Shown piece by piece: positions 1 to 14,688 of a stretch of DNA of 64,000 bases. The DNA comes from Chamaelirium japonicum (lineage: Eukaryota > Streptophyta > Magnoliopsida > Liliales > Melanthiaceae), in assembly GCA_947650365.1 (NCBI GenBank), contig OX393550.1, forward strand, positions 121,646,374 through 121,710,373, written 5' to 3'. Under the pieces are notes generated by a model that was not told the origin of the DNA, ran no database searches, and saw nothing but the letters and a program-made list of their open reading frames with translations. The position numbers were made by a program, and so were the translations under genes. Position 1 is the first letter of the stretch. Each line of letters starts with the position of its first letter.

Positions 1-849
1 TCGTACGAATGAATTAGAATAGATTGTGCGAATGAATTATAATGGATCGTACGAATGAATTAGAATGGATCGTACGAATGAATTAGAATGGATCGTATGA
101 ATGAATTAGAATAGATCGTGTGAATGAATTAGAATGGATCGTACGAATGAAATAGAAAGGATTCGCACGAATGTATCCATTCTAATTCATTCGTACGATC
201 CATTCTAATTCATTCATACAATCCATTCTAATTCATTCGCACGATCCATTCGCATTCACTCAAACGATCCATTCTAATTCATTCATATGATCCATTCTAA
301 TTCATTCGCACGAATGTAACCATTCTAATTCATTCGTACGATCCATTCTAATTCATTCGTACGATCCATTCTAATTCATTCGCACGATCCATTCTAATTC
401 ATGCATACGATCCAATCTAATTCATTCATACGATCCATTCTAATTCATTCGCACGAATGTATCCATTCTAATTCATTCGTACATGTATGAATGAATTAGA
501 ATGGATCGTACGAATGAATTGGAGTTGATACATTCGTGCGAATGAATTAGAATGGATCGTACGAATGAATTAGATTGGATCGTATGAATGAATTATAATG
601 GATCATGCGAATGAATTAGAATAGATCATACGAATGAATTAGAATGGATCCTACGAATGAGTTAGAATGGATACATTCGTGCAAATAAATTAGAAGGGAT
701 CATATGAATGAATCAGAATGGATCGTATGAATTAATTAGAATGGATCGTGCGAATGAATTAGAATGGATCGTGCGAATGAATTAGAATGGATCGTACGAA
801 TGAATTAGAATCGATCGTACGAATGAATTAGAAAGGATACATTCGAATT
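1..849. repeat. Satellite, three orientation blocks
   Basis: Plus-type units (GAATTAGAATGG) run to about 171, minus-type (CCATTCTAATTC) from 172 to 484, and plus-type from 485 to about 845. The flip near 483 is centred on ACATGT inside a long imperfect palindrome. The flip near 845 is at ATTCGAATTCATTCG. Confidence 0.9.
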
Positions 850-1747
850 CATTCGGACGATCCATTCTAATTCCTTCGTACGATCCATATTCTAATTCAT
901 TCGCACGATCCATTCTAATTCATTCATACGATCCATTCTAATTTATTCGCACGATCCATTCTAATTCATTCGTACGATCCATTCTAATTCATTCGCACAA
1001 TCTATTCTAATTCATTCGAACGATCCATTCTAATTCATTCATACGATCTATTCTAATTCATTCGTACGATCTATTCTATTTCATTCGTACAATCCTTTCT
1101 TACTCAATCTTATGATCCATTCTAATCTATTCGCACAATCTATTCTAATTCATTCGTACGATCCATTCTATTTCATTCGTACGATCCATTCTAATTCATA
1201 CGATCCATTCTATTTCATTCATATGATCCATTTTAATTCATTCGCACGATCCATTCTAATTCATTCATACGATCCATTCTAATTCATTTATACGATCCAT
1301 TTTAATTCATTCGCACAATCTATTCTAATTCATTCGTACGATCAATTCTAATTCATTAGCATGATCCATTCAAATTCATTCGTACGATCTATTCTATTTC
1401 ATTCGTACAATCCATTCTTACTCAATCGTATGATCCATTCTAATCGATTCACACAATCTATTCTAATTCATTCGTACGATCCATTCTATTTCATTCGTAC
1501 GATCCATTCTAATTCATACGATCCATTCTATTTCATTCATACGATCCATTTTAATTCATTCGCACGATCCATTCTAATTCATTCATACGATCCATTCTAA
1601 TTCATTCGTACGATCCATTCTAATTTCTTCGTATGATCTATTCTAATTCCTTCGTACGATCCATTCTAATTCATTCATACGATCCATTCTTACTCATTCG
1701 TACGATCCATTCTAATTCATTCACACGATCCATTCTAATTCATCCGT
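850..1747 (-). repeat. Satellite block, minus orientation
   Basis: All units read CCATTCTAATTCATTC. Several units read TATTTCATTC or TTACTCA. The right edge is a palindromic flip at CCGTACGAATG. Confidence 0.92.
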
Positions 1748-2552
1748 ACGAATGAATTAGAATGGATACATTCGTGCGAATGAATTAGAATGGATCATAT
1801 GAATGAATTAGAATGGATCGTACGATTGAGTAAGAATGGATCGTACGAATAAATTAGAATGGATTGAATTAGAATGGATCGTATGAATGAATTAGAATGG
1901 ATCGTTCGAATGAATTAGAATAGATTGTGCGAATGAATTAGAATGGATCGTATGAATGAATTAGAGTGGATCGTGCGAATAAACTAGAATGGATCGTATG
2001 AATGAATTAGAATGGATCATACGAATGAATTAGAATATGGATCGTACGAAGGAATTAGAATGGATCGTACGAATGAGTAAGAATGGATCGTATGAATGAA
2101 TTAGAATGGATTGAATTAGAATGAATCGTACGAATGAATTAGAATGGATCGTACGAATGAATTAGAATGGATCGTACGAATGAATTAGAATGGATTGAAT
2201 TAGAATGGATCGTGCGAATGAGTAAGAATGGATCGTACGATTGAATTAGAATGGATCGTACGAATGAATTAGAATGGATCGTACGAATGAATTAGAATGG
2301 ATTGAATTAGAATGAATCGTACGAATGAATTAGAATGAATCATACCGTACGAATGAATTAGAATGGATCATACGAAGGAATTAGAATGGATCGTACGAAT
2401 TAATTAGAATGGATCGTACGAATGAATTAGAATGGATCGTACGAAGGAATTAGAATGGATCGTAGGAAGGAATTAGAATAGATAGTACGAACGAATTAGA
2501 ATGGATACCTTCGTGCAAATGAATTAGAATGGATCATACGAATGAGTAAGAA
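1748..2552 (+). repeat. Satellite block, plus orientation
   Basis: Plus-type units include several 15-bp short units (GATTGAATTAGAATG). From about 1,945 this is the first copy of the 3.1-kb duplication. The flip at about 2,552 reads GTAAGAATCCATTC. Confidence 0.92.
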
Positions 2553-4880
2553 TCCATTCTATTTCCTTCGTATGATCCATTCTAATTCATTCGTACGGTA
2601 TGATTCATTCTAATTCATTCGTACGATTCATTCTAATTCAATCCATTCTAATTCATTCGTACGATCCATTCTAATTCATTCGTACGATTCATTCTAATTC
2701 AATCCATTCTAATTCATTCGTACGAATGAATTAGAATGGATCGTACGAATGAATTAGAATGGATCGTACGAATGAGTTAGAATGGATCGTACGAATAAAT
2801 TAGAATGGATCGTATGAATGAATTAGATTGGATCGTATTAATGAATTAGAATGGATCGTACGAATGAATTAGAATAGATCGTACGAATGAATTAGAATGG
2901 ATACGAATGGATCGTACGAATGAGTAAGAATGGATCGTACGAATGAAATAGAATGGATTGTATGAATGAATTAGAATGGATTGTATGAATGAATTAGAAT
3001 GGATCGTGCGAATGAATTAGAATGGATACATTCGTGCGAATGAATAAGAATGGATCGTATGAATGAATTAGATTGGATCGTATGAATGAATTAGAATGGA
3101 TTGTATGAATTAGAATGGATACCTTCGTGCAAATGAAATAGAATGGATCGTACGAATGAATTAGAGTAGATTGTGCGAATGAAATAGAATGGGTTGTACG
3201 AATGAGATAGAATGGATCGTACGAATGAATTAGAATGGATACATTCATGCGAATGAATTAGAATGGATCATACGAATGAATTAGAATGGATTCATTCGTG
3301 CGAATGAATTAGAATGGATCGTACGAACGAGTAAGAATGGATCGTACGAATGAATTAGAATGAATCGTACGAATGAATTAGAATGGATCGTACGAATGAA
3401 TTAGAATGGATCGTACGAATGAATTAGAATGGATTGAATTAGAATGGATCGTACGATAAGAATGGATCGTACGAATGAAATAGAATAGATCGTACGAATA
3501 AATGAATTTGGATCGTGCTAATGAATTAGAATGGATCGTACGAATGAATTAGAATGGATCGTACTAATGAATTAGAATAGATTGTGCGAATGAATTAGAA
3601 TGGATTGTACGAATGAATTAGAAAGGATATATTCGTGCGAATGAATTAGAATAGATCGTACGAATGAGATAGAATGGATCGTACAAATGAATTAGAATGG
3701 ATACATTCATGCGAATGAATTAGAATGGATCATACGAATGAATTAGAATGGATCGTACGAATGAAATAGAATGGATTGTACGAATGAGATAGAATGGATC
3801 GTTCGAATGAATTAGAATGGATACATTCATGCGAATGAATTAGAATGGATCATGCGAATGAATTAGAATGGATCGTGCGAATGAATTAGAATTGATCGTA
3901 CGAATGAAATAGAATGGATTGTACGAATGAGATAGAATAGATCGTACGAATGAATTAGAATGGATACATTCATGCGAATGAATTAGAATGGATCATACGA
4001 ATGAATTAGAATGGATTCATTCGTGCGAATGAATTAGAATGGATCGTACGAATGAGTAAGAATGGATCGTACGAATGAATTAGAATGGATTGAATTAGAA
4101 TGAATCGTACGAATGAATTAGAATGGATCGTATGAATGAATTAGAATGGATCGTACGAATGAATTAGAATGGATTGAATTAGAATGAATCGTACGAATGA
4201 ATTAGAATGAATCATACCGTACGAATGAATTAGAATGGATCATACGAAGGAATTAGAATGGATCGTGCGAATAAATTAGAATGGATCATATGAATGAATT
4301 AGAATAGATTGTGCGAATGAATTAGAACTGATCGTACGAATGAATTAGAATGGATACATTCGTGCGAATGAATTAGAATGGATCGTATGAATGAATTAGA
4401 ATCGATCGTATGAATGAATTAGAATGGATCATGTGAATGAATTAGAATGGATCGTGCGAATGAATTAGAATGGATCGTACGAATGAAATAGAATGCATTG
4501 TACGAATAAGATAGAATGGATCGTACGAATGAATTAGAATGGATACATTCATGCGAATGAATTAGAATGGATCATACGAATGAATTAGAATGGATTCATT
4601 CGTGCGAATGAATTAGAAGGGATCGTACGAATGAGTAAGAATGGATCGTACGAATGAATTAGAATGGATTGAATTAGAATGAATCGTACGAATGAATTAG
4701 AATGGATCGTACGAATGAATTAGAATGGATCGTACGAATGAATTAGAATGGATTGAATTAGAATGAATCGTACGAATGAATTAGAATGAATCATACCGTA
4801 CGAATGAATTAGAATGGATCATACAAAGGAATTAGAATGGATCGTACGAATGAATTAGAATGGATCGTACGAATGAATTA
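1945..4880 (+). repeat. 3.1-kb duplication, copy 1
   Basis: Matches 5,040-7,970. The offset is 3,095 bp up to about 3,350, 3,110 bp after a 15-bp unit gain in copy 2, and 3,087 bp near the end after a 23-bp unit loss. All offset changes are single monomers. Confidence 0.88.
2553..2721 (-). repeat. Short inverted satellite block
   Basis: About 170 bp of minus-type units bounded on the right by a perfect palindrome centred on CGTACG at 2,719-2,724. It recurs at 5,649-5,816. Confidence 0.9.
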
Positions 4881-5648
4881 GAGTGGATCGTGCGAATAAA
4901 TTAGAATGGATCGTATGAATGAATTAGAATGGATCATGCGAATGAATTAGAATATGGATCGTACGAAGGAATTAGAATGGATCGTACGAATGAGTAAGAA
5001 TGGATCGTATGAATGAATTAGAATGGATTGAATTAGAATGAATCGAACGAATGAATTAGAGTGGATCGTGCGAATAAATTAGAATGGATCGTATGAATGA
5101 ATTAGAATGGATCATGCGAATGAATTAGAATATGGATCGTACGAAGGAATTAGAATGGACCGTACGAATGAGTAAGAATGGATCGTATGAATGAATTAGA
5201 ATGGATTGAATTAGAATGAATCGTACGAATGAATTAGAATGGATCGTACGAATGAATTAGAATGGATCGTACGAATGAATTAGAATGGATTGAATTGGAA
5301 TGGATCGTGCGAATGAGTAAGAATGGATCGTACGATTGAATTAGAATAGATCGTACGAATGAATTAGAATGGATCGTACGAATGAATTAGAATGGATTGA
5401 ATTAGAATGAATCGTACGAATGAATTAGAATGAATCATACCGTACGAATGAATTAGAATGGATCATACGAAGGAATTAGAATGGATCGTACGAATGAATT
5501 AGAATGGATCGTACGAATGAATTAGAATGGATCGTACGAAGGAATTAGAATGGATCGTAGGAAGGAATTAGAATGGATAGTACGAATGAATTAGAATGGA
5601 TACCTTCGTGCAAATGAATTAGAATGGATCGTACGAATGAGTAAGAAT
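2722..5648 (+). repeat. Long plus-orientation satellite block
   Basis: Continuous plus-type units, with many 28-bp units (GATACATTCATGCG or GATACATTCGTGCG). A second 28-bp variant containing AATCATACCGTACG is also present. A nested duplication of about 178 bp lies at 4,880-5,160. Confidence 0.93.
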
Positions 5649-7970
5649 CCATTCTATTTCCTTCGTATGATCCATTCTAATTCATTCGTACGGTATGATT
5701 CATTCTAATTCATTCGTACGATTCATTCTAATTCAATACATTCTAATTCATTCGTACGATCCATTCTAATTCATTCGTACGATTCATTCTAATTCAATCC
5801 ATTCTAATTCATTCGTACGAATGAATTAGAATGGATCGTACGAATGAATTAGAATGGATCGTACGAATGAGTTAGAATGGATCGTACGAATAAATTAGAA
5901 TGGATCGTATAAATGAATTAGATTGGATCATATTAATGAATTAGAATGGATCGTACGAATGAATTAGAATAGATCGTACGAATGAATTAGAATGGATACA
6001 AATGGATCGTACGAATGAGTAAGAATGGATCGTACGAATGAAATAGAATGGATTGTATGAATGAATTAGAATGGATTGTATGAATGAATTAGAATGGATC
6101 GTGCGAATGAATTAGAATGGATACATTCGTGCGAATGAATTAGAATGGATCGTATGAATGAATTAGATTGGATCGTATGAATGAATTAGAATGGATTGTA
6201 TGAATTAGAATGGATACCTTCGTGCAAATGAAATAGAATGGATCGTACGAATGAATTAGAGTAGATTGTGCGAATGAAATAGAATGGGTTGTACGAATGA
6301 GATAGAATGGATCGTACGAATGAATTAGAATGGATACATTCATGCGAATGAATTAGAATGGATCATACGAATGAATTAGAATGGATTCATTCGTGCGAAT
6401 GAATTAGAATGGATCGTACGAATGAGTAAGAATGGATCGTACGAATGAATTAGAATGGATTGAATTAGAATGAATCGTACGAATGAATTAGAATGGATCG
6501 TACGAATGAATTAGAATGGATCGTACGAATGAATTAGAATGGATTGAATTAGAATGGATCGTACGATAAGAATGGATCGTACGAATGAAATAGAATAGAT
6601 CGTACGAATAAATGAATTTGGATCGTGATAATAAATTAGAATGGATCGTACGAATGAATTAGAATGGATCGTACTAATGAATTAGAATAGATTGTGCGAA
6701 TGAATTAGAATGGATCGTACGAATGAATTAGAAAGGATATATTCGTGCGAATGAATTAGAATAGATCGTACGAATGAGATAGAATGGATCGTACAAATGA
6801 ATTAGAATGGATACATTCATGCGAATGAATTAGAATGGATCATACGAATGAATTAGAATGGATCGTACGAATGAAATAGAATGGATTGTACGAATAAGAT
6901 AGAATGGATCGTACGAATGAATTAGAATGGATACATTCATGCGAATGAATTAGAATGGATCATGCGAATGAATTAGAATGGATCGTGCGAATGAATTAGA
7001 ATAGATCGTACGAATGAAATAAAATGGATTGTACGAATGAGATAGAATGGATCGTACGAATGAATTAGAATGGATACATTCATGCGAATGAATTAGAATG
7101 GATCATACGAATGAATTAGAATGGATTCATTCGTGCGAATGGATTAGAATGGATCGTACGAATGAGTAAGAATGGATCGTACGAATGAATTAGAATGGAT
7201 TGAATTAGAATGAATCGTACGAATGAATTAGAATGGATCGTATGAATCAATTAGAATGGATCGTACGAATGAATTAGAATGGATTGAATTAGAATGAATC
7301 GTACGAATGAATTAGAATGAATCATACCGTACGAATGAATTAGAATGGATCATACGAAGGAATTAGAATGGATCGTGCGAATAAATTAGAATGGATCATA
7401 TGAATGAATTAGAATAGATTGTGCGAATGAATTAGAACTGATCGTACGAATGAATTAGAATGGATACATTCATGCGAATGAATTAGAATGGATCGTATGA
7501 ATGAATTAGAATCGATCGTATGAATGAATTAGAATGGATCATGCGAATAAATTAGAATGGATCGTGCGAATGAATTAGAATGGATCGTATGAATGAAATA
7601 GAATGCATTGTACGAATGAGATAGAATGGATCGTACGAATGAATTAGAATGGATACATTCATGCGAATGAATTAGAATGGATCATACGAATGAATTAGAA
7701 TGGATTCATTCGTGCGAATGAATTAGAAGGGATCGTACGAATGAGTAAGAATGGATCGTACGAATGAATTAGAATGGATTGAATTAGAATGAATCGTACG
7801 AATGAATTAGAATGGATCGTACGAATGAATTAGAATGGATTGAATTAGAATGAATCGTACGAATGAATTAGAATGAATCATACCGTACGAATGAATTAGA
7901 ATGGATCATACGAAGGAATTAGAATGGATCGTACGAATGAATTAGAATGGATCGTACGAATGAATTAGAA
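5040..7970 (+). repeat. 3.1-kb duplication, copy 2
   Basis: Second copy including the 170-bp inverted block. Almost directly adjacent to copy 1, separated by a nested duplication of about 178 bp. Confidence 0.88.
5649..5816 (-). repeat. Short inverted satellite block (copy)
   Basis: Copy of 2,553-2,721 at a 3,095-bp offset, again ending on a CGTACG-centred palindrome (5,814-5,819). Confidence 0.9.
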
Positions 7971-8345
7971 TGGATCGTACGAAGGAATTAGAATGGATCG
8001 TACGAAGGAATTAGAATGGATAGTGCGAATGAATTAGAAGGGATACCTTCGTGCAAATGAATTAGAATGGATCGTACGAATGAGTAAAAATGGATCGTAC
8101 GAATGAAATAGAATGGATCGTATGAATGAATTAGAATGGATCGTGCGAATGAATTAGAATGGATCGTACGAATGAATTAGAATAGATTGTGCGAATGAAT
8201 TAGAATGGATCGTACGAATAAATTAGATTGGGGGAATTAGAATGGATCGTGCGAATGAATTAGAATAGATCATACGAATGAATTAGAATGGATCGTACGA
8301 AGGAATTAGAATGGATCGTACGAATGAATTAGAAAGGATACATTC
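5817..8345 (+). repeat. Plus-orientation satellite block
   Basis: Up to about 7,970 this is the second copy of the 3.1-kb duplication, then similar unduplicated units. It ends at the recurrent ATACATTCGAATTCATTCG switch. Confidence 0.93.
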
Positions 8346-10024
8346 GAATTCATTCGTACGATCCTTTCTAATTCCTTCGTACGATCCATATTCTAATTCA
8401 TTCGCACGATCTATTCTAATTCATTCATACGATCCATTCTAATTTATGCGCACGATCCATTCTAATTCATTCGTACGATCCATTCTAATTCATTCGCACA
8501 ATCTATTCTAATTCATTCGAACGATCCAATCTAATTCATTCGTACGATCCATTCTAATTCATTCGTACGATCTATTCTATTTCATTCGTACAATCCATTC
8601 TTACTCAATCGTATGATCCATTCTAATCCATTCGCACAATCTACTCTAATTCATTCGTACGATCCATTCTATTTCATTTGCACGAAGGTATCCATTCTAA
8701 TTCATTCGTACTATCCATTCTAATTCCTTCGTACGATCCATTCTAATTCATTCGTACGATCCATTCTAATTCATTCGCACGATCCATTCTAATTCATTCG
8801 CACGATCCATTCTAATTCATTCGCATGATCCATTCTAATTTATTCGTACGATCGATTCTAATTCATTCATACGATCCATTCTAATTCATTCGCACAAATG
8901 TATCCATTCTAATTCATTCGTACGATCCATTCTAATTCATTCATACGATCCATCCTAATTCATTCGCACGAATGTATCTATTCTAATTCATTCGTACAAT
9001 CCATTCTATTTCATTCGTACGATCCATTCTTACTCATTCGTACGATCCATTCGTATCCATTCTAATTCATTCGTACGATCTATTCTAATTCATTCGTACG
9101 ATCCATTCTAATTCATTAATACGATCCAATCTAATTCATTCATACGATCCATTCTAATTCATTCGTACGATCCATTCTAATTCATTCGCACGATCCATTC
9201 TAATTCACTCGCACGATCCATTCTAATTCATTCATACGATCCATTCTAATTCATTCGTACGATCCATTCTAATTCATTCATACGATCCATTCTAATTCAT
9301 TCGTACGGTATGATTCGTTCTAATTCATTCGTACGATTCATTCTAATTCAATCCATTCTATCTCATTCGTACAATCCATTCTATTTCATTCGCACAATCT
9401 ATTCTAATTCATTCATACGATCCATTCTAATTTATTAGCACGATCCATTCTAATTCATTCATACGATCCATTCTAATTCATTCGTACGATCCATTCTAAT
9501 TCATTCGTACGATCCATTCTAATTCATTCGTACGATCCATTCTAATTCATTCGTACGATCCATTCTAATTCATTCGTACGATCCATTCTAATTCATTCGT
9601 ACGATCCATTCTAATTCATTCGTACGATCCATTCTAATTCATTCGCACAATCTATTCTAATGCATTCGTACGATCCATTCTAATTCATTCGCACGATCCA
9701 TTCTAATTCATTCATACGATCTATTCTATTTCATTCGTACGATCCATTCTAATTCATTTGCACGAAGGTGTCCATTCTAATTCATTCGTACTATCCATTC
9801 TAATTCCTTCGTACGATCCATTCTAATTTATTCGTACGATCCATTCTAATTCATTCGTACGATATTCATTCGTACGATCCATTCTAATTCATTCGCACGA
9901 TCCATTCTAATTCATTCGTACGATCCATTCTAATTCATTCGTACGATCCATTCTAATTCATTCGCACGATCCATTCTAATTCATTCGCACGATCCATTCT
10001 AATTCATTAGCACGATCCATTCTT
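8346..10024 (-). repeat. Minus-orientation satellite block
   Basis: Minus-type units with a run of near-identical 23-bp copies around 9,470-9,640. This is one of the most homogeneous stretches in the window. The right flip reads CCATTCTTACGAATGAGTAAG. Confidence 0.92.
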
Positions 10025-10139
10025 ACGAATGAGTAAGAATGGATCGTACGAATGAAATAGAATGGATTGTATGAATGAATTAGAATGGATTCATTCGTGC
10101 GAATGAATTAGAATGGATCATACGAATGAATTAGAATGG

Positions 10140-10730
10140 ATCGTACGAATGAATTAGAATGGATCGTACGAATGAATTAGAATGGATCGTGTGAAAGAAT
10201 TAGAATGGATTGTATGAATGAATTAGAATGGATCGTATGAATGAATTAGAATGGATCAGACGAATGAATTAGAATGGATCGTACGAATGAATTAGAATGG
10301 ATCGTACGAATGAATTAGAATGGATACATTCGGGCGAATGAATTAGAATGGATCATACGAATGAGTAAGAATGGATCGTACGAATGAAATAGAATGGATT
10401 GTACGAATGAATTAGAATGGATCGTACGAATGAATTAGAATAGATTGTATGAATGAATTAGAATGGATACATTCGTGCGAATGAATTATAATGGATCGTA
10501 CGAATGAATTAGAATAGATCGTGCGAATGAATTAGAATGGATCGTACGAATGAATTAGAATAGATTGTGCGAATGAATTAGAATGGATCGTATGAATGAA
10601 TTAGATTATGATCCATTTTATTTCATTCGTATGATTCATTCTAATTCATTCGTACGATTCATTCTAATTCAATCCATTCTAATTTATTCGTACGATCCAT
10701 TCTAATTCATTCGTACGATCCATTCTAATT
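10140..10730 (+). repeat. 0.93-kb-offset duplication, copy 1
   Basis: Matches 11,073-11,650 at a 933-bp offset, including the flip TTAGATTATGATCCATTT (10,601 and 11,534). Limits approximate. Confidence 0.8.
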
Positions 10731-11072
10731 CATTCGTACGATTCATTCTAATTCAATCCATTATAATTCATTCATACGATCCATTCTTACTCATTCGTAC
10801 GATCCATGGATCATACGATTAAGTAAGAATGGATTGTACGAATGAAATAGAATAGATCGCACGAATAAATTAGAATGGATCATGCTAATGAATTAGAATG
10901 GATTGTACGAATGAATTATAATGGATACATTCATGCGAATGAATTAGAATGGATCATACGAATGAGTAAGAATGGATCGTACGAATAAAATAGAATGGAT
11001 TGTACGAATGAATTAGAATGGATCGTACGAATGAATTAGAATAGATTGTATGAATGAATTAGAATGGATACA

Positions 11073-11650
11073 TTCGTGCGAATGAATTAGAATGGATTGT
11101 ACGAATGAATTAGAATGGATCATGTGAAAGAATTAGAATGGATTGTATGAATGAATTAGAATGGATCGTATGAATGAATTAGAATGGATCGGACGAATGA
11201 ATTAGAATGGATCGTACGAATGAATTAGAATGGATCGTACGAATGAATTAGAATGGATACATTCGTGCGAATGAATTAGAATGGATCATACGAATGAGTA
11301 AGAATGGATCGTACGAATGAAATAGAATGGATTGTACGAATGAATTAGAATGGATCGTACGAATGAATTAGAATAGATTGTATGAATGAATTAGAATGGA
11401 TACATTCGTGCGAATGAATTAGAATGGATCGTACGAATGAATTACAATAGATCGTGCGAATGAATTAGAATGGATCGTACGAATGAATTAGAATAGATTG
11501 TGCGAATGAATTAGAATGGATCGTATGAATGAATTAGATTATGATCCATTTTATTTCATTCGTATGATTCATTCTAATTCATTCGTACGATTAAATCTAA
11601 TTCAATCCATTCTAATTCATTCGTACGATCCATTCTAATTCATTCGTACG
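11073..11650 (+). repeat. 0.93-kb-offset duplication, copy 2
   Basis: Second copy of 10,140-10,730. Limits approximate. Confidence 0.8.
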
Positions 11651-12271
11651 AATGAATTAGAATGGATCGTACGAATGAATTAGAATGGATCGTACGAAGG
11701 AATTAGAATGGATCGTACGAAGGAATTAGAATGGATACCTTCGTGCAAATGAATTAGAATGGATCGTACGAATGAGTAAGAATGGATCGTACGAATGAAA
11801 TAGAATGGATCGTATGAATGAATTAGAATGGATCGTGCGAATGAATTAGAATGGATCGTATGAATGAATTAGAATAGATTGTGCGAATGAATTAGAATGG
11901 ATCGTACGAATGAATTAGAATGGATCGTATGAATGAATTAGAATGGATCGTGCGAATGAATTAGAATGGATCGTACGAATAAAATAGAATGGATTCGCAC
12001 GAATGTATCCATTCTAATTCATTCGTACGATCCATTCTAATTCATTCGTACAATCCATTCTAATTCATTCGTACGATCCATTCACATTCACACAAACGAT
12101 CCATACTAATTCATTCATATGATCCATTCTAATTTATTCGCACGAATGTATCTATTCTAATTCATTCGTACGATCCATTCTAATTCATTTGTACGAATGT
12201 ATCCACTCTAATTCATTCATACGATCCATTCTAATTCATTTGTACGAATGTATCCAGTCTAATTCATTCGT

Positions 12272-13745
12272 ACGAATGAATTAGAATGGATCGTATGAGT
12301 GTGAATGAATTAGAATGGATCGTGCGAAGGAATTAGAATGGATCGTATTAATGAATTAGAATGGATCGTATGAATAAAATAGAATAGATCGTACGAATGA
12401 ATTAGAATGAATCGTTTGAATGAATTAGATTGGATTGTACGAATGAATTAGAATGGATTGTATGAAAAAATAAGAATAGATCGTATGAATGAATTAGAAT
12501 GGATCTTACGAATGAATTAGAATGTATCGTATGAATTAGAATGGATCGTACGAAGGAATTAGAATGGATCGTATGAATGAATTAGATTGGATCGTATTAA
12601 TGAATTTGAATGGATCGTATGAATGAATTAGATTGGATCGTATGAATGAATTAGAATGGATCGTACGAATGAGTAAGAATGGATCGTACGAATGAATTAG
12701 AATGGATTGAATTAGAATGAATCGTACGAATGAATTAGAATGGATCATACGAAGGAATTAGAATGGATCGTACGAATGAATTAGAATGGATCGTACGAAT
12801 GAATTAGAATGGATCGTACGAAGGAATTAGAATGGATAGTACGAATGAATTAGAATGGATACCTTCGTGCAAATGAATTAGAATGGATCGTACGAATGAG
12901 TAAGAATGGATCGTACGAATGAAATAGAATGGATCGTATGAATTAATTAGAATGGATCGTGCGAATGAATTAGAATGGATCGTACGAATGAATTAGAATA
13001 GATTGTGCGAATGAATTAGAATGGATCGTACGAATGAATTAGAATCGATCGTACGAATGAATTAGAATGGATCATGCGAATGAATTAGAATGGATCATGC
13101 GAATGAATTAGAATGGATCGTACGAATGAAATAGAATGGATTGTACGAATGAGATAGAATGGATCATACGAATTAATTAGAATGGATAAATTCATGCGAA
13201 TGAATTAGAATGGATCATACGAATAAATTAGAATGGATTCATTCGTGCGAATGAATTAGAATGGATCGTACGAATGAGTAAGAATGGATCGTACGAATGA
13301 ATTAGAATGGATTGAATTAGAATGAATCGTACGAATGAATTAGAATGGATCGTACGAATGAATTAGAATGGATTGTACGAATGAATTAGAATGGATTGAA
13401 TTGGAATGAATCGTACGAATGAATTAGAATGAATCATACCGTACGAATAAAGTAGAATGGATCATACGAAGGAATTAGAATGGATCGTACGAATGAATTA
13501 GAATGGATAGTACGAATGAATTAGATTGGATCGTACGAAGGAATTAGAATGGATCGTACGAAGGAATTAGAATGGATCGTATGAATGAATTAGAATGGAT
13601 CGTGCGAATGAATTAGAATGGATCGTACGAATGAATTAGAATGGATCGTATGAATGAATTAGAATGGATCGTAGTAATGAATTAGAATGGATCCTACGAA
13701 TGAATTAGAATAGATTGTGCGAATGAATTAGAATGGATCTGGATC
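12272..13745 (+). repeat. Plus-orientation satellite block
   Basis: Plus-type units with the AATCATACCGTACG 28-bp variant near 13,433. It ends at the recurrent switch TCTGGATCGTGTATCC (13,738). Confidence 0.92.
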
Positions 13746-14688
13746 GTGTATCCATTCTAATTCATTCGTACGACCCATTCTAATTCATTCGTATGATCCA
13801 TTCTAATTCATTCGCACGATCCATTCTAATTCATTCGCACGATCCATTCTAATTCATTCATATGATCCACTCTAATTCATTCGTACGATCCATTCTAATT
13901 CATTCGTACGATCAATTCTAATTCATTCGCACAATCTATTCAAATTCATTCGTACGATCCATTCTAATTCATTCGCACGATCCATTCTAATTCATTCATA
14001 CGATCCATTCTAATCCATTCACACAATCTATTCTAATTCATTCGTACGATCCATTCTAATTCATTCGCACGATCCATTCTAATTCATTCATACGATCCAT
14101 TCTAATCCATTCGCACAATCTATTCTAATTCATTCGTACGATCCATTCTATTTCATTCGTACGATCGTATGAATGAATTAGAATGGATTGTATGAAAGAA
14201 TTAGATTAGATCGTATAAATGAATTAGAATAGATCGTACGAATGAATTAGAATGGATACGAATGGATCGTACGAATGAGTAAGAATGGATCGTACGAATG
14301 AAATAGAATGGATTGTACGAATGAATTAGAATGGATCATGCTAATGAACTAGAATTGATCGTACGAATGAATTAGAATAGATTGTGCGAATGAATTAGAA
14401 TGGATCGTACGAATGAATTGGAATGGATACATTCGTGCGAATGAATTAGAATGGATCGTATGAATGAATTAGAGTGGATACATTCGTACAAATAAATTAG
14501 AATGGATCGTACGAATGAATTAGAATGGATACATTCGTACGAATGAATTAGAATGGATCATATGAATGAATTAGAATGGATCGTTTGAGTGAATGCGAAT
14601 GGATCGTGCGAATGAATTAGAATGGATTGTACGAATGAATTAGAATGGATCATACGAATGAATTAGAATGGATACATTCGTGAGAATC
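13746..14688. repeat. Satellite, minus then plus
   Basis: Minus-type to about 14,164, flip on CGATCG (14,162-14,167), plus-type to about 14,688. Confidence 0.88.

Larger units (their letters stand above)
10025..12271. repeat. Satellite with alternating blocks
   Basis: Plus 10,025-10,606; minus to 10,806 (flip on GATCCATGGATC); plus 10,807-11,538; minus to 11,647 (CGTACG); plus 11,648-11,995; minus 11,996-12,271 (CGTACG). It contains the 933-bp duplication. Confidence 0.88.

Noticed and set aside
1361-1600. Open frame in satellite encoding IHSNSF/SYDPF-type repeats (also at 2,994-3,248, 6,140-6,343, 12,536-12,748, 27,806-28,114, 46,091-46,321, 47,653-47,970, 48,289-48,579, 58,773-59,003, 60,363-60,680, 60,999-61,289)
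   Set aside because: These are translations of the 23-bp unit, whose 69-bp triple is stop-free in the CCATTCTAATTC sense. No promoter, no start context, and the frames end at ordinary monomer variants. Not genes.
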